Notes under the pieces: generated by a model
The model's input: only the letters and a program-made list of their open reading frames with translations
Database searches by the model: none
Told to the model about the DNA's origin: nothing
Shown here: piece by piece, positions 35,600 to 44,373 of the stretch
How positions within the stretch are numbered: position 1 is the first letter of the stretch
Layout of the letters: each line of letters opens with the position of its first letter
Made by a program: the position numbers and the translations under genes
Origin: Paenibacillus thalictri
Lineage (GTDB): Bacteria; Bacillota; Bacilli; Paenibacillales; NBRC-103111
Reading direction: 5' to 3'
Assembly (NCBI RefSeq): GCF_004307995.1
Contig: NZ_SIRE01000012.1
Span: forward strand, 186,001-250,000
Length of the DNA stretch: 64,000 nucleotides

Positions 35600-37276
35600 T
35601 CAAATGGCAATTGTTATTCTCTGCCCTGCAAGCACTCGCCTCATCCGCAATGCAAAAGACCCTTCTGCATGGGTCGCAGAAGGGTCAGCGGCTAAAAAAT
35701 GTTGTACCGTATTTTCATCGAAGTTCATCTCAATCTTATCGACAGTTCGTGTATCCTTGATCGTGATTTGCTTGATAACCAGATGCATCAGCATCTTTCG
35801 CTGCTCGAACGGAGACGAGGCCAGGAGCTTATCGAATTTCTCCAGCAAAGCGCGAACTACTTCGTAGGGAACCGGCTCGGAATTGTCATCCTGCAGCTCG
35901 AGGGCTAGTTCGGGCCTTTTGGCATGCAACCGGTCAAGTTCCGCGTTGATGTCATCAAGCCTTTTCGAGAACAGTTCCTTGTCCAATTGATCGATCTCGT
36001 ACAGTTCGAAGTATCGCTGCCGCTTCTCTTCCAGTTGGGCAATCCTCGCCGTAATGGATTCGAGTTCTTGCTGGAGCGGCTTGATACGCTTCGCTTTTCG
36101 TTCGTTGATGTTATTCACGACCGCTTTCAGGATTTGAGGCTGTGCCAGCACTTCCTTGACCCGCTCTACCACGTACTGCTCGGCTTCCTGCTTGCGGATG
36201 CTGTTGGCGCTGCACACCTTGCTGCCCTTGTTGCGGAAATTGCTGCAGGAATAGTATAACCGGGTAATCTTGCTCCCATCTTTCTGGCGGTTCTGGATGC
36301 GGTTCGCCACCATCGGCGCTCCGCATTTCGGACAACGGATGAGCCAGGTCAGCAGAAACTCCCCGTCGAAGCGCTTTAGGGATACGACAGCCTTCTTCTG
36401 TCGAAGGTATTGGACTTTGTTCCAAAGCTCCTCCTCAATAATCGGAGGATGAAGGCCTTTCTCAATAATAGGTTTAGGATTCCGCCCCTTCCGGCGCTTT
36501 TCGCTCCACTGCTCGAAGCGATTGTAGCGGACTTTTCCGATATAGAACGGGTTATCGAGTATCTCTTTGACCCCGCAGATTGAGAAGGCTTTACCGGGTT
36601 TGGTCACGTATCCTTCATGGTTAAGCTGATTGGCGATCGACTTGAATCCCTGCCCCGCCGCGAACCGTTCGAAGATTTTCGTGATGATGACGGCCTCTTC
36701 GGGCACAACCTCTACTTGGGAGTCCCTTTTGCGTCCCCGTTCCCCTGGTACCTCAACGGTTTTATATCCCAGCGGTACTTTGCCGTTATGCCTGCCAGTC
36801 TTGGCCCGCTTGCTGAGGCCCATCTTCACGTTATCTACGATCGTGTTGCGTTCGAGCTCACCAACAGCTCCCATCATTTGAAGGGCGAATTTGCCCATCG
36901 CGGAACCAGTATCAAGCCGTTCGGAAAACGATGTAAACGCCACGTTGTGCCTGCTCAGCAAATTCGTGATTCCGAGCAGATCATAAGTGTTCCGGGCGAG
37001 GCGATTTATTTTCCAAACCAGCACTTCATCAAAAAGCCCCATTTGGGCGTCTTTAAGCATTTGCTGAAGTTCGAATCGCTTCTCCGTACTTTTACCGCTG
37101 ACGCCGCGATCCACGTACTCCCTATATATTTCTTTGCCGAATAGTTTGCAGTACTCCCGAAGCGTATCGAGTTGAGCGTCAATAGAGTACCCATGCAAAG
37201 CCTGTTCAGCCGTACTAACGCGGACATAGATGGCAACCCGGGGCAAGGGGATTGGCGACTTATGCATTATTCCCAT
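35600..37276 (-). CDS. Large serine recombinase, Ccr-like (distal copy)
   Basis: The 558-residue protein has a resolvase domain with catalytic S21 (YVRVSTAEQALHG), the Arg-rich loop KINRLARNTYDLL, and ELERNTI. A recombinase domain follows (PLGYKTVE, DNPFYIGKVRYNRF), then a zinc ribbon (CPKCG with a later C-x4-C-type pair) and a coiled coil (about 400-450). Size and order fit Ccr and other large serine integrases. It starts inside the short recombinase gene (17-bp overlap). With its partner it should carry out excision and insertion at rlmH. Confidence 0.88.
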   Translation of the reverse strand: MGIMHKSPIPLPRVAIYVRVSTAEQALHGYSIDAQLDTLREYCKLFGKEIYREYVDRGVSGKSTEKRFELQQMLKDAQMGLFDEVLVWKINRLARNTYDLLGITNLLSRHNVAFTSFSERLDTGSAMGKFALQMMGAVGELERNTIVDNVKMGLSKRAKTGRHNGKVPLGYKTVEVPGERGRKRDSQVEVVPEEAVIITKIFERFAAGQGFKSIANQLNHEGYVTKPGKAFSICGVKEILDNPFYIGKVRYNRFEQWSEKRRKGRNPKPIIEKGLHPPIIEEELWNKVQYLRQKKAVVSLKRFDGEFLLTWLIRCPKCGAPMVANRIQNRQKDGSKITRLYYSCSNFRNKGSKVCSANSIRKQEAEQYVVERVKEVLAQPQILKAVVNNINERKAKRIKPLQQELESITARIAQLEEKRQRYFELYEIDQLDKELFSKRLDDINAELDRLHAKRPELALELQDDNSEPVPYEVVRALLEKFDKLLASSPFEQRKMLMHLVIKQITIKDTRTVDKIEMNFDENTVQHFLAADPSATHAEGSFALRMRRVLAGQRITIAI

Positions 37277-37745
37277 CGCCCCACTTGTTAATCAATACCG
37301 TAGCTTCTGCTCTCGTCGGATCAAACTCCCGTATTGCAGCCATCATTTGTAAAGCGAAAAGACCCATCGGACTAGTCGTGTCCAAGCGTTCCGCAATGGT
37401 ATAGAGCGCTATTTTATGCTTCCCGAGAAAGCTTGCCACTTCAAGCAAATCAATTGATTTTCTGGAAATTCGACTAAGGTCGTAAACCTTCACTTCGTCA
37501 AATTTTCCTTCCTTTGCTTCCCGCAGGAGCCGATTCAAAGAATGAAGCTGCCCCCAGTCGGTACCGCTGACGCCCTCGTCGATGTAAATCTCGACGATCT
37601 CTTTGCCTTCTTGCTGGCATTGTGCTTTCAGATTTATCATTTGAATTTCTGTGGAATTGGCATTCGGAACGGTTTCAGCTTGATTCGAACGAATGTAAAG
37701 AGCGACGCGATGCTTATTTACGCAAGCTTGTTGTTGGTTTTCCAT
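37260..37745 (-). CDS. Short serine-recombinase domain without catalytic serine
   Basis: The 161-residue protein is only a resolvase N-terminal domain. Aligned with its neighbours, YIRVSTAEQ becomes YIRSNQAET: the catalytic serine position is N21, with a serine one place earlier. The Arg loop is kept in part (YDLSRISRKSIDLL) and FALQMMAAIREFD remains, but the DNA-binding half is absent. It overlaps the upstream recombinase gene by 28 bp and the downstream one by 17 bp, so all three are co-translated. It could be an accessory subunit or regulator, or a decaying gene. Confidence 0.8.
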   Translation of the reverse strand: MENQQQACVNKHRVALYIRSNQAETVPNANSTEIQMINLKAQCQQEGKEIVEIYIDEGVSGTDWGQLHSLNRLLREAKEGKFDEVKVYDLSRISRKSIDLLEVASFLGKHKIALYTIAERLDTTSPMGLFALQMMAAIREFDPTRAEATVLINKWGDGNNA

Positions 37746-39298
37746 GTTTCTTCCCCCATATCAGGTAGTTGTAGGTGTTGTAAGGCGGTGCTGCAATGGA
37801 TAACCGCATTTTGAATGTTACGATCAGGCGGTAAGGTAATTTTGTCGAACAGGCCGCGCAGCAGCCTTCTTTGCTGCTTAATCGGCGCTGTCTGGAGCAA
37901 TTTCCTGAATTGTAGCAGCGCCGAGCGTATTCGTTCAGCATCAACGGATTCCGTAAGAGGGTCCGATAGCTTTTCCTCGATCTCTTTAAGTTCCGCCTGT
38001 AGTACGGCTTTCTGTTCTTTCAATTCATTCAAGCGCTCGACAAAGCTTTTCCGGTCGATATGGCCGTCCTCGAACAATTCAAAGCATCGCTGCTGCCGAT
38101 GGTCGAACGATGCCATTTCTTTTTCCAGCCGCCTTCGTTCATCCTCAAGCGGTTTCCGATCGGTATTTCGCTTAGAGTTCACCGCCGCGACAACATGCTC
38201 TAGCAAACCGGTGTCGGTTACAAGTTTCCGGACATGCCGGAAAAACCAATTCTCCATATCGTCAGCTCTAACCGCGTTTTGCCTGCAAGCGATGAACCCT
38301 CTATTGTTGTAGCTCGAACATACATAATAATGATTCAGCCGGAAGGTTCCGTCCTTTCGGTATCCCTTGGAACGCCCCGTGACCATTCCGCTGCCGCATT
38401 GGGGACATTTAAGCAGACCCGTTAGCGGCATAGCCCGGTCGGGCGTTCGATCGGACGAACGTTTTCGCTCCCCAAACCGCGACTGAACCTTGTCCCAAAG
38501 TTCCTGCGGGATGATCGGCTCCTGCTCGCCTTCGACAAGCTGTACCTCAATGTCAGCGCCTGTTCGCTTGAGGCTTGTTCCGATACGGATTTTACCGATG
38601 TAGTTCGGATTGGCGAGGATTCCTCTGACCGCCGCGATACAGAACGTGAGCCCTTTCTTTGTCTTGAAGCCTTCCGCATTTAGGCGGTTCGTGATTGCTT
38701 TCAGCCCAAGTCCGCCTGCGTACATTTCGAAGATGGTTCGGACAAGTTGCGCTTCTTCCTTAACGATTTCCAGTTGCGGCTGTCCCTGTTTGGGGTTCTT
38801 GTGCCAGCGGTAGCCAAGCACCATGTTGCCGCTGTTCCATTTGCCTTGCTGGTTACGGTTCTGGACCGTTAGCTGGACATTTTCACAGATTTGAGCTCTC
38901 TCTAGTTCTGCGGCAGCGCCAAGCATCTGGACAAGGAAATTGCCCATCGCGGTATCCGTTTGTATGTCCTCCGTCAAGCTCTGAATACTGACGTTATGCT
39001 TATTGAAGACTTTCAGCATATGAAGCAGGTCTTTCAGGTTACGGGCCAGCCGGTTTAGCTTCCATACCATCACGATCTGGAATCGTCCTTGAGCGGCGTC
39101 GTGCAGCAGTTCCTGCAAGGCTGGTCTTCCCTCAATGGACTTAGCGGACCGCCCCGCGTCTACGTATTCTTTCAAGACGGTTATCCGGCGAAACCTGCAA
39201 TATTCCCGCAAGGCGTCGAGCTGGGCGTCGATGCTGTAACCTTCGACCTGCTCTTCGGAGGATACCCGAATGTAGAGGGCCGCTGTGTCATTTGCCAT
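37718..39298 (-). CDS. Large serine recombinase, Ccr-like (proximal copy)
   Basis: The 526-residue protein has resolvase S13 (YIRVSSEEQVEGYS), the loop KLNRLARNLKDLLHML, and ELERAQI. The recombinase domain (LGYRWHKN, NPNYIGKIRIG), a zinc ribbon (CPQCGSGM with a later CSS and C) and a coiled coil (about 375-440) follow. It is a divergent paralogue of the distal recombinase, in line with the paired ccrA/ccrB of staphylococcal SCC. I cannot assign A or B type without a tree. Confidence 0.88.
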   Translation of the reverse strand: MANDTAALYIRVSSEEQVEGYSIDAQLDALREYCRFRRITVLKEYVDAGRSAKSIEGRPALQELLHDAAQGRFQIVMVWKLNRLARNLKDLLHMLKVFNKHNVSIQSLTEDIQTDTAMGNFLVQMLGAAAELERAQICENVQLTVQNRNQQGKWNSGNMVLGYRWHKNPKQGQPQLEIVKEEAQLVRTIFEMYAGGLGLKAITNRLNAEGFKTKKGLTFCIAAVRGILANPNYIGKIRIGTSLKRTGADIEVQLVEGEQEPIIPQELWDKVQSRFGERKRSSDRTPDRAMPLTGLLKCPQCGSGMVTGRSKGYRKDGTFRLNHYYVCSSYNNRGFIACRQNAVRADDMENWFFRHVRKLVTDTGLLEHVVAAVNSKRNTDRKPLEDERRRLEKEMASFDHRQQRCFELFEDGHIDRKSFVERLNELKEQKAVLQAELKEIEEKLSDPLTESVDAERIRSALLQFRKLLQTAPIKQQRRLLRGLFDKITLPPDRNIQNAVIHCSTALQHLQLPDMGEETWKTNNKLA

Positions 39299-39310
39299 CA
39301 GACTCCCCTC

Positions 39311-39529
39311 CTATGCGACAAGCTCGAAGTCCCATGTACCAAGCTTCTGCGCGGCAAGCTCTCGGTTCGCAATCTCTTCCGCTTCGGCCCACATGATTTC
39401 GTCAAGCCATGCCAAGCCGGCTTTACGTACGGCCTTCTTCTCTTCCAAAGCGAGGTAGTTGATAATCATATCCGAGAGCAGTTCGACCATTGCCGTTAAG
39501 CCGCCCTGCTCTTCCCATGTCTCCGGCAT
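39311..39529 (-). CDS. Small acidic protein of the recombinase operon
   Basis: The 72-residue protein starts MPETWEEQGGLTAMVELLSD behind GGGGGAACGAAAT and ends 12 bp before the first recombinase gene. It is helical and rich in Ala/Glu. No family is recognised. Tight spacing supports a role with, or co-expression of, the recombinases. Confidence 0.65.
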   Translation of the reverse strand: MPETWEEQGGLTAMVELLSDMIINYLALEEKKAVRKAGLAWLDEIMWAEAEEIANRELAAQKLGTWDFELVA

Positions 39530-39581
39530 ATTTCGTTCCCCCTTGATGCAAATTTGTATTGAACAAGGCCAATGGGCGTAG

Positions 39582-39647
39582 CTATTTCTTTTTGCTTCTA
39601 GCGATCTTTATTGCGATTTCTAACGCGACGATAATGAGCCTGATCAT
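39582..39647 (-). CDS. Possible 21-residue hydrophobic peptide
   Basis: A frame of 21 codons starts MIRLIIVALEIAIKI and ends ARSKKK, with AGGTGA ten bases upstream. It sits between the DUF960 and 72-residue genes in the same operon. An amphipathic helix with a basic tail is suggestive, but such short frames arise by chance. Confidence 0.3.
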   Translation of the reverse strand: MIRLIIVALEIAIKIARSKKK

Positions 39648-39673
39648 ATTCGGGTTCACCTACAATGTCTCCC

Positions 39674-39991
39674 TCAATATTCCGAAGGAAGGAGCATCGT
39701 GACGTAATCACCGCTGTCGATGACCCAAACGGTCATATTTACCGGCTTACGAACGCTGGGCAATATCGTTTCCTTACAGCGTACCGGCTGTTCTTGACGG
39801 TGCATGACCTTTTGGACTTTCCGGCCATGAACCTCCCCGATGCTCAAATCGAATATTTGTAGGTAATCCATTTCCAAGCCGTTCCGAACTTGCTCGTCCA
39901 CGAGAGCCCGTAAGGTTAGTTGCAGTTCAGGGCTGACGATTTTGTTGACGCCGCGTGATACATATCGCTTGGAGCCGAATGAACTGGACAT
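39674..39991 (-). CDS. DUF960 family protein
   Basis: The 105-residue protein has the family layout: RYVSRGVNKIVSPELQLTLR, YLQIFDLSI, HRQEQP, and the ending VTMLLPSEY. DUF960 genes are standard companions of ccr genes in staphylococcal SCC elements. The start codon directly follows the radC stop (TAAATG). The molecular role is unknown. Together with the recombinases this is a key argument for the SCC relation. Confidence 0.85.
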   Translation of the reverse strand: MSSSFGSKRYVSRGVNKIVSPELQLTLRALVDEQVRNGLEMDYLQIFDLSIGEVHGRKVQKVMHRQEQPVRCKETILPSVRKPVNMTVWVIDSGDYVTMLLPSEY

Positions 39992-40453
39992 TTACATCAG
40001 CCCCTGTTCTTTCATGCTAACGAATCGGGTGCCTTCGCCGAGGATGACGTGATCGATAAGTTCGATGCCAAGCAAACATCCGCTATCCCGAAGCCGTCCC
40101 GTTATTTCTACATCTTCCGGGCTAGGGTCAGGCTGGCCTGACGGATGATTGTGGCAGGCAATAATGGATGCCGAGTTTGCAAGGATAGCCAGCTTAAATG
40201 TCTCCCTGGGATGAACAATCGAAGCATTGAGTGACCCGCAGGAAACCTGATGAATCGCGGTGGGCTCGTTCTTCGTGTTCAGACAAAGGATGCAGAATGA
40301 CTCACGATCGCAATCCCCAATGAATTGCTGGAACAAGTCCGCTGCATCTTGCGGCGAGCGAATGACGCGGTTCGGGTAAAGCAGCGACGTCTTCTCGCGT
40401 ACCATCCGCAGGGATACAACCTCGATTCGTTTTGCCGCTTTACGGTCGCTCAT
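39992..40453 (-). CDS. radC: RadC-family JAB/MPN-domain protein
   Basis: ATG 40453 (MSDRKAAKRIE) overlaps the stop of the upstream gene by four bases (ATGA); a longer frame to 40573 is ignored. The 153-residue protein has the JAMM zinc motif in IIACHNHPSGQPDPSPEDVE. This is the short mobile-element form of RadC, without the helix-hairpin-helix part. RadC-like genes are common on integrative elements and are reported on some SCC elements. Function is not settled; DNA-repair roles assigned earlier are doubtful. Confidence 0.85.
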   Translation of the reverse strand: MSDRKAAKRIEVVSLRMVREKTSLLYPNRVIRSPQDAADLFQQFIGDCDRESFCILCLNTKNEPTAIHQVSCGSLNASIVHPRETFKLAILANSASIIACHNHPSGQPDPSPEDVEITGRLRDSGCLLGIELIDHVILGEGTRFVSMKEQGLM

Positions 40454-40887
40454 TGTACGCCCTCCTCTACCGGATATCCGGCTTGTTCGGCAAGCCATCG
40501 CTCCACATCCGCGTCCATGCTGCCTTTTGCTACGTAAAACATGAGAAAACACTCGTTGTCGGGCATATAGCATATCCGGTACATCGAGTGATCGTCAGAT
40601 AGCTCGACCAACTCCACGTATTCGGGATGGGACTCGGTCAGAATAGGCTTTGTTCCGAATAGGCTGACGATCGGTAAAACACAGTCTGCATCGTCGCGCT
40701 CCAGCACCACCATCTGGTAACTGTGTTCCTCCAACGAAAAATCGTCAGGCGGCGTACTATGGTTCAGTCCGGCTGCAAAGTCGAGGTATTGGGACATCAG
40801 GTAATGCAGCCCGAAGCGCGGCAGCTTACCGCTTTGATGCAACTTCATAATGTGATCGATTTTCGTAATAATTAGCAATCTGCTCAT
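40450..40887 (-). CDS. Unknown 145-residue protein upstream of radC
   Basis: The frame starts MSRLLIITKIDHIMKLHQSG. GGGAG abuts the ATG, so a TTG three codons later (40878) may be the real start. It ends ...YPVEEGVQ and overlaps radC by four bases. No family is recognised. Translational coupling puts it in the radC-DUF960-recombinase operon. Confidence 0.65.
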   Translation of the reverse strand: MSRLLIITKIDHIMKLHQSGKLPRFGLHYLMSQYLDFAAGLNHSTPPDDFSLEEHSYQMVVLERDDADCVLPIVSLFGTKPILTESHPEYVELVELSDDHSMYRICYMPDNECFLMFYVAKGSMDADVERWLAEQAGYPVEEGVQ

Positions 40888-41012
40888 CTCCCTTGAAATT
40901 TTCTAGCATAAGCCGGAATTTCAAGGTCATAATATCTGTAAGAAAATGTAGTCAAAACGTTACATTCGCGCGAATCACCTTTGCTTCAGATGTTCACTCG
41001 AACGGTTTTAAT

Positions 41013-41387
41013 CTATTGCGGTTCAGCTATAGGAAGCACCTCATCGACATAGCACCAAGTCTTTCCTGACGGCAGAGGTTTGTGGCAAATCCTAATAAAA
41101 CATTCGCAATCTAATAGGTCAGAGGTATCCAACTGCTCGGGCAAGTAACCATAGAGCGAATTCAGAACCGCAGCAAAGCGGCTACTTGGATAATACGGGA
41201 GAAAGTATCTCTCCCGTATTGAGCGCACCCCTTGCCCGACAGCTACCTTATAGATGACGACCACTTGGTCGCACAGGTTGTTTTCTACTCTTACCGCCTT
41301 ATCGACGTAGACTTGATCGATAAAAGCCTCGTAAATGCCTTCACGAATGAAGCTGCCATCATTCCAAGCAAGACGTAAGATGGACAT
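41013..41387 (-). CDS. Unknown protein, paralogue of the upstream gene (possible OB-like fold)
   Basis: The 124-residue protein (MSILRLAWNDGSFIREGIYE) starts behind AGGAGGAGTAAAAA, 18 bp after the preceding gene. It shares spaced residues with 41406-41942: S-R-x-L..LYGYLPEQLDTSDLL against YEDIPDELDTDMLI, then EC-I-I-H and V-EVLP. Strand-rich spacing resembles small single-strand DNA-binding proteins of phages, but this is a guess. Confidence 0.65.
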   Translation of the reverse strand: MSILRLAWNDGSFIREGIYEAFIDQVYVDKAVRVENNLCDQVVVIYKVAVGQGVRSIRERYFLPYYPSSRFAAVLNSLYGYLPEQLDTSDLLDCECFIRICHKPLPSGKTWCYVDEVLPIAEPQ

Positions 41388-41405
41388 TTTTTACTCCTCC
41401 TGTCG

Positions 41406-41942
41406 CTAGGGTTGGTCAACTTCAAAAATAGGTGATGCATCAGTTACCGGCAGGTTGTCCCTTCTAGCTCTCCTAGCTGCTGCTTCGGCTAGGGGAGGTC
41501 TGGGGCGTATGGCCCTCACGACAGCGTTATTATTTGGAGCTGCCGTAGACGGCTCGACTGGCAAAGTCGCGGTCGTTATCTGCTGGGGAGGCAAAACTTC
41601 CTTCACGCCATTCCACGGCGTTCCGTCCGATAGCGTCCTATGTTCAATGACAATCCGGCATTCCCGACCGATCAACATATCGGTATCCAGTTCGTCCGGT
41701 ATATCTTCGTAGAAGACTCTCAGCAATCGAGACATATTGCTGTCAGGATGCGTTGATACATTGTATCTTTCGCTAACCGTTTGCGTTTTTCCGTTATAAC
41801 TCACCGTAAATGTTACCTTCATCATCTTTTTGGGGCCGAACTTGGTTTCTATATCATTAAGGGTGGTAACGCCTCTTATTTGGGCGTGATATTCACCTTG
41901 AGACAATAGTTCTCTCGGTTCTCTTAGTCTAATGATTGCCAT
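41406..41942 (-). CDS. Unknown protein with Pro/Ala-rich tail, paralogue of the next gene
   Basis: ATG 41942 (MAIIRLREPRELLS) is eight bases behind AAAGGGA. The 178-residue protein has a strand-rich first part (FGPKKMMKVTFTVSYNG, ERYNVSTHPDSNMSRLL, GRECRIVIEHRTLSDG, GVKEVLPP) and then a disordered tail with RPRPPLAEAAARRARRDN that ends in acidic PIFEVDQP. An OB-like body with acidic tail tip would fit a single-strand DNA-binding protein next to a primase; this is inference. Confidence 0.6.
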   Translation of the reverse strand: MAIIRLREPRELLSQGEYHAQIRGVTTLNDIETKFGPKKMMKVTFTVSYNGKTQTVSERYNVSTHPDSNMSRLLRVFYEDIPDELDTDMLIGRECRIVIEHRTLSDGTPWNGVKEVLPPQQITTATLPVEPSTAAPNNNAVVRAIRPRPPLAEAAARRARRDNLPVTDASPIFEVDQP

Positions 41943-41977
41943 CGGAAACATCCCTTTCTTTGAAATAGTGTAGGGCT

Positions 41978-42198
41978 AAGTGAAGCGCAAGTGTGAATGC
42001 AAGTTGCCGCAACGCCTTGTGCCGCATGAAAAAGTGGGAAAGTGCAGAGCGAGGTCGAAAATTTCTTCTTCAATTTTTTCGGAATGAAATTGAGTTTTGT
42101 ATAATTTTCGGTTTACTCCGCACTTTTCCACTTTTCCTTGTGCTGCCTGGGTTTGTTGAGCGAATGAACCCCACTTTGTTCACACTTGCTTTTCACTT
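41978..42198. repeat. Four-tier nested palindrome next to the primase gene
   Basis: Four pairs of inverted arms share nearly one centre (about 42,082-42,088): 41978-41997 with 42179-42198 (18 of 20), 42029-42044 with 42121-42136 (about 15 of 16), CGAAAATT 42056-42063 with AATTTTCG 42103-42110 (8 of 8), and TCAATTT 42070-42076 with AAATTGA 42087-42093 (7 of 7). It lies in the only large gap of the replication/recombination operon, directly downstream of the primase-helicase gene. Confidence 0.8.
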
Positions 42199-42230
42199 TA
42201 TGAAATTAGTGCCGACGATTTTGCTTGGTT

Positions 42231-43637
42231 CTAGCAGCCGTCCTTCCATTTCAGCCCCTTAAATCGGTAATTTCCGTTATACTGCTTCTCTTCGTTCGGC
42301 AGGTCCAAGCTTTCAAGAACCGATTTAAACATCGGCCATAGCTTCTGACCGGGCAATTTCATCAGTTCTTCCATACCGTTATTTGTGCACCAGACATGTA
42401 ATGCTTTACGTAGTTCGCTACGAAATAGCCCTTCTTGGTCGGATCCTGAAACAATCGATGCCCTAACAAAGGCAAGCAGCGGATTTTGCTCTTGCTTATA
42501 TCGACTGAGCAGTCTCTCCGCTTTTTCCGAAGTCGTAAAATTGAAGTCATTCTCCATCAGCCGATTTAAGCCTTTTAGGGCCCAGTTCAAGATACCCGGA
42601 AGCTCTCCCTTTAACTGGTCGATTAGCTCCTTATCTTGCTCCTCATCCCTAAACTGGCGGTCAAAAGGAATGAGCAGCAGTCTTCGGTACAATCCGTGGG
42701 AATGGTCGGTAGTTCGCGGAAGCGAATTCACGGCAAATAGAAACTTACAAGTCGGCGTGAAGCTGCACGGCTCTTGATACTTTCGCTCTACCACAACATC
42801 GTCACCGGCAACCAGTTGCTTGAATCTTTCACTATGAAGCCCGCGGTGCCCGATTTCATTTTCCGCCGCGATATTTACCGCTTTCCCTACCAGATTGGCA
42901 AGCCGGAACCGATCACCAAAATCGGAAAGGGTCAGGTTAGAGACATTCTGTTCGCCTACCAGCAGCGTAATCAGCCGAGTCAGAATACCCTTACCGTTGG
43001 ACCCGCCTCCGACCAGAAAGAACGCCTTTTGAATCCGGGTCTCCGGCGAGAGTATGTAGCCGACAACTTCTTGCAGGAGTTCGGCTAATTCGCCGTCTCC
43101 CAGCGTAACCTCGGAGATGTATTGAAGGAATCGTGATGGTTCTGCTTCGGGGTCATACTCCAAGTCCAATTGCACGGTAGAGTAATATTCCGACGAATGC
43201 GGCATTAATTCGCTCGTCAGTATATTCAGCATCCCGTTCTTCACGTTGATTAAGAGCTTATTCGGGTTCATTCGCTCTACTTGGGGCGTTTCCAACCGGA
43301 GCACCCGCATATATTCATTGCTAAAGCTGCTGTGATACAGGTTATCCTGCGCTTCATGAATGATTTCGCGAGTAATCCTGAGAAGATCATCATTGCTGAT
43401 CTCCTGATATTTCCCCAAACGACGATGATAAATGTAGTAGATTCCTTTGCAATATTTAAGGCGTATCCTGTACAGGACATAAGCAACGAAGATATTGGAA
43501 TTTAGGCGGAGCTTGCCGTGCTCATCGTAATAAAAGCCGCGTTTTTCTAGCCGCTGGCTTAGGCTACCGCCTTCCAAAACCTCTTCATTGACGGGAATAC
43601 TGTAGTTATCAAGCAAACTACTGGCGCTTGGGTTCAT
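42231..43637 (-). CDS. Primase/SF3 helicase of the P4/D5 type (Cch-like)
   Basis: ATG 43637 is used, 11 bases after GGGGTGA; a GTG at 43652 lacks spacing. The 468-residue protein has the D5_N region (NKLLINVKNGMLNIL, EVVGYILSPETRIQK), then an SF3 ATPase: Walker A GGGSNGKGILTRL at about 210, Walker B-like KAVNIAAENE at about 250, and CKFLFAVNSLPRT (motif C). The C-terminal part has a winged-helix look. It unwinds DNA for replication of the excised element. SCC elements carry Cch helicases in the same relation to ccr. Confidence 0.88.
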   Translation of the reverse strand: MNPSASSLLDNYSIPVNEEVLEGGSLSQRLEKRGFYYDEHGKLRLNSNIFVAYVLYRIRLKYCKGIYYIYHRRLGKYQEISNDDLLRITREIIHEAQDNLYHSSFSNEYMRVLRLETPQVERMNPNKLLINVKNGMLNILTSELMPHSSEYYSTVQLDLEYDPEAEPSRFLQYISEVTLGDGELAELLQEVVGYILSPETRIQKAFFLVGGGSNGKGILTRLITLLVGEQNVSNLTLSDFGDRFRLANLVGKAVNIAAENEIGHRGLHSERFKQLVAGDDVVVERKYQEPCSFTPTCKFLFAVNSLPRTTDHSHGLYRRLLLIPFDRQFRDEEQDKELIDQLKGELPGILNWALKGLNRLMENDFNFTTSEKAERLLSRYKQEQNPLLAFVRASIVSGSDQEGLFRSELRKALHVWCTNNGMEELMKLPGQKLWPMFKSVLESLDLPNEEKQYNGNYRFKGLKWKDGC

Positions 43638-43758
43638 AACTATGTTGTTCACCCCCTTTCAATAGCGTGATGGGGCAGTTATCACATTTTTTTCTACAAG
43701 TAGCGTCAAACAGTTTGACGCTACTTGCAGCCAGTTTTTACGCAAATTATCTGTAATT

Positions 43759-44304
43759 TTAGTACCGCGCATCAACAACGGTAATTTCTTGAGGGGAGCT
43801 TTTAGGAGATAACCTGTGAAAATCAAGCGTCTCCATAGGATTAATCCGAACGCTGACGCCAAACGTACGGATGAATTGCTTTTCGCGTTCAGTCAATTCA
43901 CCCGGACTATCCGAAAATACTCCCGTATTGAATTGCCCTTTCGCAAAGTCGAATGTCCCAACATACTTCACAAAGTTATCAATCAGCGTCCAATACTGCT
44001 CTACGTCTTTAAGCAATAGTGGAAACGGGGGGTACCATTCAGCACTTACATGCAGGTCAAACTGATTAAAGACAAAGACCCGGTCAGGAGGGCAGCTAGT
44101 TTTGCTCAAAGCTTGAATTAAGCCTTGTATTGCCTTTTCTTTATCAGGGTGTTGATACAACTTCATACCTTGATAGTTGTCAAATTCAGCGTTAAGTCTG
44201 TAAATCGGCGATTTCCCATCGCATAAATACTGGATATTATGGAAATCTGATAAACTCAGCTTCAATTGCTCTTGCGATTTCAAGACATTCAACATTGTAA
44301 ACAT
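43759..44304 (-). CDS. Unknown 181-residue element protein
   Basis: The gene starts MFTMLNVLKSQEQ about 12 bases behind TAGGAGC. The product is soluble, with patches SPIYRLNAEFDNYQGMKLY and DRVFVFNQFDLHVSAEWYPP. No family is recognised. It is upstream of the primase gene on the same strand, 106 bp away. Confidence 0.6.
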   Translation of the reverse strand: MFTMLNVLKSQEQLKLSLSDFHNIQYLCDGKSPIYRLNAEFDNYQGMKLYQHPDKEKAIQGLIQALSKTSCPPDRVFVFNQFDLHVSAEWYPPFPLLLKDVEQYWTLIDNFVKYVGTFDFAKGQFNTGVFSDSPGELTEREKQFIRTFGVSVRINPMETLDFHRLSPKSSPQEITVVDARY

Positions 44305-44373
44305 GGTTAATGCACGCTCCTATAAGTTTAGTATGATTTGGTCGGAATACACGGCTCTGACGCTACTTGAGGT

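Noticed and set aside
35600..39298. Phage integrase or sigK-type recombinase locus
   Set aside because: Large serine recombinases also serve phages and skin elements, but there are no phage structural, lysis or packaging genes, and the ends match rlmH and not sigK or a phage attachment site.
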